A stretch of DNA of 35,510 bases from Cytophagales bacterium (lineage in GTDB: Bacteria > Bacteroidota > Bacteroidia > Cytophagales > VRUD01). A model generated the notes under the pieces. The model saw nothing but the letters and a program-made list of their open reading frames with translations. It was not told the DNA's origin and searched no databases. Of this stretch, positions 25,494-31,529 are shown piece after piece. The first letter of the stretch is position 1. Every line of letters begins with the position of its first letter. The translations under genes were made by a program, and so were the position numbers. The DNA is taken from positions 1 through 35,510 of the forward strand of contig VRUD01000045.1 of the NCBI GenBank assembly GCA_019456305.1. Reading direction: 5' to 3'.

Positions 25494-25501
25494 TAACTTT
25501 G
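25494..25501 (+). promoter_or_regulatory. -7 box TAACTTTG before the PIN gene
   Basis: Exact TAnnTTTG match 16 nt before the PIN start codon, implying a very short leader. Same octamer as before hsdM. A TTG at 25477 is 14 nt upstream, shorter than ideal. Confidence 0.45.
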
Positions 25502-25516
25502 GAACGACAAATAATT

Positions 25517-25969
25517 ATGAAACAACGAATTTACATTGACACTTCAGTAATTGGCGGTTGTTTTGACATTGAATTTAAAGAGTGGTCGAACAAATTATTT
25601 GACGACTTTCGGGACGGAAAAAAAAATGCTGTAATTTCCGACATCACACTTGACGAACTTTCTTTTTCAAGACCAGAAGTTCGCAATCATCTTGACACTA
25701 TCCCGAACGATTACAAAGAATATGTTTTGAATGACGAACAAACTGAAGAACTTGCGGACAAATACATCAAAGAAAAAGTGGTGACACAAAAATCTCACGA
25801 AGACGCTTTGCATATTGCTATTGCGACAGTGAATAAGGTTGATGTTTTGGTAAGTTGGAACTTTAAACATATTGTGAACCTTGACCGTATCAGAAAATAC
25901 AACGCTGTAAATTTGATGAACGGTTATCCGATGCTTGAAATTCGTAACCCAAGAGAAATCTTAAAATAG
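25517..25969 (+). CDS. PIN-domain ribonuclease (VapC-like toxin)
   Basis: 150 residues from ATG 25517; a TTG 18 nt upstream is in frame but falls in the -7 box. PIN fold: YIDTSVIGGCFD (first catalytic Asp about 6), ISDITLDEL (Glu about 45), a helical middle, and HEDALHIAIATVNKVDVLVSWNFKHI with the Asp of EDALH and W(N)F block conserved in PIN nucleases. Such toxins cut tRNA or other RNA and are held by an antitoxin. The small 50-residue gene 7 nt downstream is the candidate partner, in reversed toxin-first order. The pair is framed by palindromes D and E with inverted cores GTTATCGGT, so it forms one cassette. Confidence 0.82.
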   Translation: MKQRIYIDTSVIGGCFDIEFKEWSNKLFDDFRDGKKNAVISDITLDELSFSRPEVRNHLDTIPNDYKEYVLNDEQTEELADKYIKEKVVTQKSHEDALHIAIATVNKVDVLVSWNFKHIVNLDRIRKYNAVNLMNGYPMLEIRNPREILK

Positions 25970-25976
25970 ACAGACA

Positions 25977-26129
25977 ATGGAAAAAAAATTTGATGCAGTG
26001 AAGGAAATGCGTTCCATTAGGGAAAAACTGCAAAAAGAATATGAGAAAAACCCTGCGTTGAGACACAAACGCTTGGTACAAATCCGTAAGAAATATCGGC
26101 TGACAAAGCGAACGAAAGAGAACGCCTAA
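25977..26129 (+). CDS. Small basic partner of the PIN toxin (candidate antitoxin)
   Basis: 50 residues: MEKKFDAVKEMRSIREKLQK, then YEKNPALRHKRLVQIRKKY and RLTKRTKENA. Highly charged, strongly basic and helical, starting 7 nt after the PIN stop, so cotranslated. Short helical proteins next to PIN genes commonly act as antitoxins, some with DNA-binding ends; this is inferred from position and size, not from a recognised motif. Its stop TAA is the first part of palindrome E (TAACCGATAAC), so gene and repeat are joined without any spacer. Confidence 0.6.
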   Translation: MEKKFDAVKEMRSIREKLQKEYEKNPALRHKRLVQIRKKYRLTKRTKENA

Positions 26130-26255
26130 CCGATAACACGGGGCTTGGCGTAAGCGGGGTTGACGAGCAATTTGAAAGTGTGTGCCTCGCATTTAGTTCG
26201 GTAGCGTGGAACAAGTTAGTAGCCCGTAATCCCCGCCTACGCAAGCCCCGAAACC
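26127..26255 (+). repeat. attC-like palindrome E (20-bp arms, 71-nt loop) at the right island edge
   Basis: Left end TAACCGATAAC, arms 26140-26159 and 26231-26250 (CGGGGCTTG, one bulge), right end AAACCGTCAG. Loop motifs TTTGAAAGTGTGTGC (26171-26185) and CGTGGAACAAGTTAGTA (26205-26221) match those in D. Immediately afterwards the sequence returns to minus-strand AT-rich genes that carry GC palindromes. Confidence 0.65.
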
Positions 26256-26289
26256 GTCAGACTGTCTAAAAACTATCATAAAAACTAAA

Positions 26290-27204
26290 TTATTTCCTCC
26301 CATATTTTCTTTCCGCCAAAAACAACCTCCCTCTTTCATTACTAAACACAAAATCAGTATCATTAATAAAAACCAATCCCTCAGCTTGCCCGCCTTTAGG
26401 TATTTTGAAGCAATAATGTTTACAATCAAAAACAGATTTTTCATTTTCCACATCAAACAGATAAATTTTACCATATCCTAAAAGTGCAACTAATTTCCCA
26501 TCAGGGCTGATGTCTGCCGCGGTGATCATTGTATTGATGTGTATGCTGTCTATCAGCTCAGCGATATAAAACCCCGGCTTATCAGGCAACACATACATTT
26601 TTACATATTTGTTTCCCCTGTTTTTGGTAAACAAAAAAAGCTTTTGCCGGTGCCAGAAAAAAGCTTCACAATCATAATTTCGGAATTTTTTTTGAGGAGG
26701 AAATGTTTTCTGGTCTGCATAATAGAAACTAATGGTATCTACTTTTAAATTACTGAGTTGTTGGCCGGGTTGGATCTCTTTAAACTTATAAATTCGCAGG
26801 TTTTTTCTTTGATTATTGTTGTTTCCAAAATCCCCAATGTAAATATACCCGTTATCATCCTTAGCCAGGTCTTCCCAATCTATGTTTGTAGTGTTGGGTA
26901 TGGCAATTACCTCTTGTGTTTTTCCCTTCATATCAATTTTTAACAACACATTTTTGCCACCTCCATCATTATGCGTCCATAGAGAAGCCCCCCCCACCCC
27001 CCCCGGAGGAGGGGCTTTTCCATTGCTTTTGTCAGCTAATTCCAATCCGGATGGCTCATCGCCTTTTTTCAAAAAAACAGCAATTTTCTTAATTTTGTAC
27101 AGGTCGTTGTCAATAATAAAACCGGCTTTTCTTTTGTCTTCATGGCAGCCACAAAAAAGGCTTTTAAAACTGATGTAGAGGATAAAAAGTTTTATTTTTA
27201 GCAT
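26290..27204 (-). CDS. Beta-propeller lipoprotein
   Basis: 304 residues with a lipoprotein signal (LFILYISFKSLFCGC). Propeller-like repeats follow: EPSGLELADKSNG...SLWTHNDGG, NIDWEDLAKDDNGYIYIGDFGNN, NYDCEAFFWHRQKLFLFTKNRG, ITAADISPDGKLVALLGYGKIYLFD and QAEGLVFINDTDFVFSNERG. The WTHND and DWEDLA motifs recall SdiA-regulated/phytase-like propellers on bacterial surfaces. Substrate not evident. GKAPPPGGVGG is coded by a palindrome at 26985-27017, interrupting the first blade between ADKSN and SLWTHND. It faces the island from outside and is probably part of the original chromosome. Confidence 0.7.
   Translation of the reverse strand: MLKIKLFILYISFKSLFCGCHEDKRKAGFIIDNDLYKIKKIAVFLKKGDEPSGLELADKSNGKAPPPGGVGGASLWTHNDGGGKNVLLKIDMKGKTQEVIAIPNTTNIDWEDLAKDDNGYIYIGDFGNNNNQRKNLRIYKFKEIQPGQQLSNLKVDTISFYYADQKTFPPQKKFRNYDCEAFFWHRQKLFLFTKNRGNKYVKMYVLPDKPGFYIAELIDSIHINTMITAADISPDGKLVALLGYGKIYLFDVENEKSVFDCKHYCFKIPKGGQAEGLVFINDTDFVFSNERGRLFLAERKYGRK
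26985..27017. repeat. In-frame palindrome AAGCCCC...GGGGCTT
   Basis: AAGCCCC (26985-26991) pairs with GGGGCTT (27011-27017) around a very C-rich centre. It codes for KAPPPGGVGGA inside the propeller lipoprotein. The design differs from the CCCCGCCA and TCCCG groups. Confidence 0.65.
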
Positions 27205-27218
27205 AATCCAATTCGATG

Positions 27219-27260
27219 GTAACTCAATGGTAATTTACAACTGAATTACAATTGAGTTAC
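27219..27260. repeat. AT-rich nested palindrome over the helicase stop codon
   Basis: GTAACTCAAT (27219-27228) pairs with ATTGAGTTAC (27251-27260), with a nested GTAATT/AATTAC pair inside. The helicase TAA lies within the right arm. It may separate helicase and lipoprotein transcripts, though no U tract follows on the minus strand. Confidence 0.6.
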
Positions 27261-30200
27261 AACCGAAATAGCATATTTGCTACTTCTTTCTGGTTTTTCC
27301 AAAACTCCCTGCTGTAAACCCGTACGTATTTCCAGTTTTTATTTATCATATTCATTGGCACATAAGCGTGGGCATCTTTTACCGAGACGCTTTGGTGGTA
27401 GAGCGTATCATCGGTCAGTATCAGGGCTTTATAATCTTTTTTATCCTTGATGGTAATGTCTGCAAAAGGTAATTCTTCTATAAATTGGTGATTCTTTGCC
27501 TCTTCTTTAGTTTTTTGTTCCCTATACCTTGCCTCTTGTCCCGCGTCCTTATTTATATTAATCAGCTTATTTTTAAGAAACCACGAAGTGTTAAAATCAT
27601 CTTTTCTTACAGGTGTGGGCTTATATTTGCCATCTGAAACATCACGGGCGTATTGGAGGTAAGCTTTTAACAGTTTAGGCCCCTGGTGTTTTGAATCTTC
27701 TACTTTTAGCTGCTGGGGTAAAATACTGCTAACAATAATAACCCTTTCCTTTGCTCTTGTAACGGCTACGTTCAGCCTGTTTTCACCTTTCGGTGCATTA
27801 AGGCTGCCAAAATGCATGATCAATCTTCCTTTTGGGTCAGGGGCATAGCCAATTGAGAAAATGATGATATCCTTTTCATCACCTTGTACATTTTCAATAT
27901 TTTTAACAAGCAATGATTTTGGTATTACAAAATTCTTTTCAACAGACGCTTCTTCAAGCAAGTCTAAAATAAGATGCTGCTGCTTGAAATTAAAGGTAAT
28001 GATACCTATTTCGGATTTGGGATTTGGGATTTGGGATTTGGGATTTAGATTTTTGGATTCCTTCAACAATTGTTCAACCAATTCAACAACTTTCTTTGCT
28101 TCTTCAACATTGGTATTATCCTGCCAGGTACCATCAACCTTTAAATAGTTAATGGCCGGCTGATGTTTGTTAATTAAATTAAAATCAGGCAACAACTGGA
28201 GCCGCTGTTCATAAAAGTGTTTGTTAGAAAAATCTATCAGGTCTAATGATTTGCTTCTATAATGACTCAATAGCTTAAAGTTTGGTAAACTAATAGCCCC
28301 CAGGTCTAATAAAGAATCAATTTCCAGTTCAGGCATATCTTCGTCCTCTTCCTCTTCCCACCTTACCTGGTACAGGTCACTAGGTGAAAGCTGCATTTCA
28401 TCACCGGCTATTACCACCTGTCTGCCTCTATACATAGCAGGGATGCCTTTCTCCGCAAAGCATTGTGAAGCTTCATCAAAAATTACAAGGTCAAACAGTT
28501 CCATCATTGGAAAGATGGCAGAAACTGCCTCGGGAGAGGCCATCCAGCAAGGTATCAGGTTAAAAAGTTCTACTGAGAAATTTGAGATCAGTTTTCTGAT
28601 CGGCCAGATCTTTCTTTTTTTGGTCACCTGATGTTTCAGGTCGCGGTAGGTAACCATATTATTGAGCCGGTTATACTGCAGGTCATAATATACTTTTTCA
28701 CGGGCCTTTAACAGCACTATTTCGTTATTACAAACTTCAAATTTTTCCTTAATACAGCTTTGCAGCTCTTTTTCTAATTGTGCGATTTTCTGTGAAGATA
28801 CTGCACGGAGTATGGGATACTTTAGTTCAATCGGCTCGATCCAGGCTAAGCTCAGAGAGTTATAAAAAAGCTTCAATACTGTATCTTCGTTCACTTTATC
28901 GGCTTTGTTAAGGAGCTTATTTACAACAGAACGTTCATAGGGTTTAAATGAATCTTTAATTTTATCATACTCCGTTAAAGAATCGAAATCATTTTTGATG
29001 GCGCTTGCTACAGATTCTAAATATTTTTTATCAGTCAAGACCCGGTTGATCTGGTTGGTAGTTAAATAGCGCTGCCATTCTCCTAATTTTTCAGGTACAG
29101 TTGCAATTTCTTTATACAACTGCTCAATTTGTTTTTTAAACTCTCTATAAGAAAGGTCTTTGAAATTGATATGATCTTTAAAGCTTCTTAATGATGAGAA
29201 AAGCTCCTTTGCCTGAAGTCCTTTCTTTAGTTGGTCAATCCACCCGGAAATTTCATCATAGCTACAGGATTCCGGAATATCATTAATCCAGGGTGTTTCT
29301 AACAATGTGGTGATATTATGCTCTAAGTTCATCCGGTTGTCAAGGCGTGCTTCAAGAATTTTCAGGTCTTTTCTTGTTACCCTTAATCCATTGGCAACCA
29401 ATACTCTTGTGATCAATATTTTATCCTTGGAAAACAATTTCCATTTCAGCCATTTCCTCAAACTTTTTCTTGCCTGCGAGATTTTTTGTACAGTTTTCTG
29501 AAACTTACCTAAATTTTTAGTTGGGACACTGATTTCTATACCTTCTTTAGAATAACAACCCAGCATTAAACCGGCTTGCTGATCAAACCATTGTTGGTTG
29601 GTAGGTTGGTCTAATAAATAAACAAATCTATCATAGAGCTTATCTGTCTGGAGGATATTAAATAATTGCGGGAACACTTCTTTTCTTGAAATCACCCATT
29701 GGCATTCTTCAAGCATAAGTTTATTACCGATGATAGACGTGGTTTTCTCAAATATTTTTTGCTGGTATTGAGGAATTACTTTTAGTAACTGAAGAATTTC
29801 TTGCAGGTCAGAGACGGAATGATCTTTAAAGGATATTCGCTCTTTCAGGGGATAACCTTCCTCTTCAAAGCGTTCTGCATAGGCAACATAATTCCTTAGT
29901 TTTTGTACGAAACCCGTTATTTCCCTGAAATTGAAGTTTTTATATTCTTCTTTGAGATTTACAGATGGTTCTTCCATGGAGCTGTTGAGGTATAATTCCT
30001 TGATAGAAATACCACATTCACTTTCGTCAAACAGGGCATGCTTGAATTCTTCCAGTTCTTCTGTGATCTGGTCAATTCTACGGCTGGTATGTAAAAATTC
30101 CCGTTCAAGAAGAATGGCGTCTAAGCTGTTGTTGATATTACGGTATTCATCTAATTTATCAATTTGCGTATTGATCTTTTCATAGATGCGTTTGCGGTCA

Positions 30201-31384
30201 TTTTTGAAATCATGAACTAATGCTATAAAATTCTCAAAACCCTTGGTTTTCATCCTTCGAAAAGCAACATCAAGGGCAGCCCGTTTCTGGCATACTAATA
30301 ATACATTTTTCCCCTTTGCAATATAATCACAGATTAGGTTGCAGATTAATTGAGATTTGCCGGTTCCGGGAGGTCCGTGTACAACAATGGAGTTTCCGTG
30401 TTTGACAGCTTTCAAAGCATTCTCCTGGGACGCATCCATTTCAAAAGCAGTGACGGTCTTTTCTTCTTTTACTTTTGAAAGATAGTGTTGGGCGCTGGGT
30501 ACTGGGGGCTGGTCTTTATTTGTATCATTAGCCCCGCCAATGGCGGGATTTGCATTATACATATTAGCATCATCGGGGAGGAGTTTTGATAAGAAGAACT
30601 CTTCAATATCCTTGAAATCATTATTTTCTATCAGCTCTGCATAATCAGGCATAAGATACGAGCCAGCAAGAGGGAAAATACCCAGTATAGCTTCAGGGAA
30701 TAATTTTATCTGACCGGCTTGATGTTTTTTTTCAAATTCATCTTTTCTGAAATTTTTGAAAGGTTCAATTTTATCAATAAAAAGATCCTGGTTGAAATTG
30801 ATTTCAAAAGGCTTCAGCAATTCATAAAGCAGGGTACGAAATATACGGCTATCCACACTGAAATCTTCAAATGTGTGATCAATGAATTCTTCCCGGAGTG
30901 CAACCTTGTTAAAGTGGGAAAAAGCGAGCAAAAAACTTTTATTAAACGAGATAGTAAGCTCTTTATGGTTATTTAGCTCCCATTGGTTTTTTTTATTTAT
31001 GCTTAATTCAACAGGGAAAAACAGCAGCGGGCATCTCACCAAGGTTCCATCTAAAAATCTGCCTTTTGCAAACGGCCATCCTACATATAGATCCCTGGCT
31101 CCTCTTTCTTCATAAATAAATTTATCCCTGCGCTGTATTGTTTTTAGTCGTTTGCTTAATTCATTGATTTGCTTGTCGCGGCTATCAAGCCAACGACACA
31201 ATGGAATACTTTTTTTGCGGGCAATCAACTGCGAGATTATATCAAAGGTACCTCCCGTGAGTTCCTGGTCAAATTCAGTCAGGTCTATATCTTGTATTAC
31301 AGATAATCTTAACAGGAGCAACGACCGGTTCCTGCCGCTAAGGTTTGTGAGGCGTCTTGCGTATGCTTGTAGTAGTTTTTGCAT
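27257..31384 (-). CDS. DUF4011/SF1 superfamily helicase (large, 1375 residues)
   Basis: Start chosen at ATG 31384 (MQKLLQAYARRLTNLSGRNR); the open frame upstream is repeat sequence. N-terminal DUF4011-type region (about 1-270, ARDLYVGWPFAKGRFLDGTLVRCPL). SF1 Walker A VVHGPPGTGKSQLI at about 336, a long coiled-coil insertion (about 400-850), Walker B VIFDEASQCF with VVIAGDEMQLSP at about 970, and motif VI AVTRAKERVIIVSS at about 1200. The tail (about 1290-1375) has a short nuclease-like or Vsr-like strand-helix pattern (KDYKALILTDD...VRVYSREFWKN). Such proteins occur in defence loci and in general repair. Two in-frame repeat blocks lie at 28013-28061 and 30486-30547. recQ lies upstream in the same direction. 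Confidence 0.8.
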   Translation of the reverse strand: MQKLLQAYARRLTNLSGRNRSLLLLRLSVIQDIDLTEFDQELTGGTFDIISQLIARKKSIPLCRWLDSRDKQINELSKRLKTIQRRDKFIYEERGARDLYVGWPFAKGRFLDGTLVRCPLLFFPVELSINKKNQWELNNHKELTISFNKSFLLAFSHFNKVALREEFIDHTFEDFSVDSRIFRTLLYELLKPFEINFNQDLFIDKIEPFKNFRKDEFEKKHQAGQIKLFPEAILGIFPLAGSYLMPDYAELIENNDFKDIEEFFLSKLLPDDANMYNANPAIGGANDTNKDQPPVPSAQHYLSKVKEEKTVTAFEMDASQENALKAVKHGNSIVVHGPPGTGKSQLICNLICDYIAKGKNVLLVCQKRAALDVAFRRMKTKGFENFIALVHDFKNDRKRIYEKINTQIDKLDEYRNINNSLDAILLEREFLHTSRRIDQITEELEEFKHALFDESECGISIKELYLNSSMEEPSVNLKEEYKNFNFREITGFVQKLRNYVAYAERFEEEGYPLKERISFKDHSVSDLQEILQLLKVIPQYQQKIFEKTTSIIGNKLMLEECQWVISRKEVFPQLFNILQTDKLYDRFVYLLDQPTNQQWFDQQAGLMLGCYSKEGIEISVPTKNLGKFQKTVQKISQARKSLRKWLKWKLFSKDKILITRVLVANGLRVTRKDLKILEARLDNRMNLEHNITTLLETPWINDIPESCSYDEISGWIDQLKKGLQAKELFSSLRSFKDHINFKDLSYREFKKQIEQLYKEIATVPEKLGEWQRYLTTNQINRVLTDKKYLESVASAIKNDFDSLTEYDKIKDSFKPYERSVVNKLLNKADKVNEDTVLKLFYNSLSLAWIEPIELKYPILRAVSSQKIAQLEKELQSCIKEKFEVCNNEIVLLKAREKVYYDLQYNRLNNMVTYRDLKHQVTKKRKIWPIRKLISNFSVELFNLIPCWMASPEAVSAIFPMMELFDLVIFDEASQCFAEKGIPAMYRGRQVVIAGDEMQLSPSDLYQVRWEEEEDEDMPELEIDSLLDLGAISLPNFKLLSHYRSKSLDLIDFSNKHFYEQRLQLLPDFNLINKHQPAINYLKVDGTWQDNTNVEEAKKVVELVEQLLKESKNLNPKSQIPNPKSEIGIITFNFKQQHLILDLLEEASVEKNFVIPKSLLVKNIENVQGDEKDIIIFSIGYAPDPKGRLIMHFGSLNAPKGENRLNVAVTRAKERVIIVSSILPQQLKVEDSKHQGPKLLKAYLQYARDVSDGKYKPTPVRKDDFNTSWFLKNKLININKDAGQEARYREQKTKEEAKNHQFIEELPFADITIKDKKDYKALILTDDTLYHQSVSVKDAHAYVPMNMINKNWKYVRVYSREFWKNQKEVANMLFRL
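28013..28061. repeat. Heptamer array (GGATTTG), 7 units
   Basis: Four exact GGATTTG units, then GGATTTA, GATTTTT and GGATTCC, all in 7-nt register. In frame in the helicase, coding NPKSQIPNPKSE just before the strand IGIITF. It is the cleanest heptamer array in the window. Confidence 0.9.
30486..30547. repeat. Composite insertion: heptamers plus CCCGCCA-a-TGGCGGG palindrome
   Basis: Heptamers TGTTGGG, CGCTGGG, TACTGGG, GGCTGGT (30486-30513) followed by a palindrome (30533-30547). In frame, coding about ANPAIGGANDTNKDQPPVPSAQ in the linker between the DUF4011-like region and the helicase Walker A domain. Confidence 0.7.
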
Positions 31385-31528
31385 AGGCGCATGGCCCCGC
31401 CAACTGGCGGGGCAAAGAGCAATGCGCATAGCGCATAGAGCATGGCGCATGGCGTTCAACGCCTTTGCCCTATGCACTTCGCTATCCGCCATGCGCTATG
31501 CGCTATGCTCTTTGCGCCATGCGCATTA
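31385..31528. repeat. Composite inverted heptamer repeat filling the recQ-helicase gap
   Basis: Left array GAGCAAT, GCGCATA, GCGCATA, GAGCATG, GCGCATG (31417-31451); right array ATGCGCT, ATGCGCT, ATGCTCT, TTGCGCC, ATGCGCA (31491-31525), its mirror image. The left half also contains CCCCGCCAactGGCGGGG (about 31394-31412), absent at the matching place in the right half. It occupies the whole gap between the helicase start and the recQ stop and keeps an open frame through it. Confidence 0.85.
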
Positions 31529-31529
31529 A

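Noticed and set aside
25105-26255. Calling C, D and E canonical attC sites
   Set aside because: The ends are GTTA(G/T)CGRT rather than GTTRRRY/RYYYAAC and no integrase is visible, so only an attC-like architecture is claimed.
28013-28061. Tandem GGATTTG units as a CRISPR array
   Set aside because: The units are 7 nt and contiguous with no spacers, and no cas gene is present.
31385-31492. N-terminal extension of the large helicase (reading MADSEV...)
   Set aside because: This open frame is entirely encoded by the inverted heptamer repeat and GC palindrome; the protein resembles its family only from ATG 31384.
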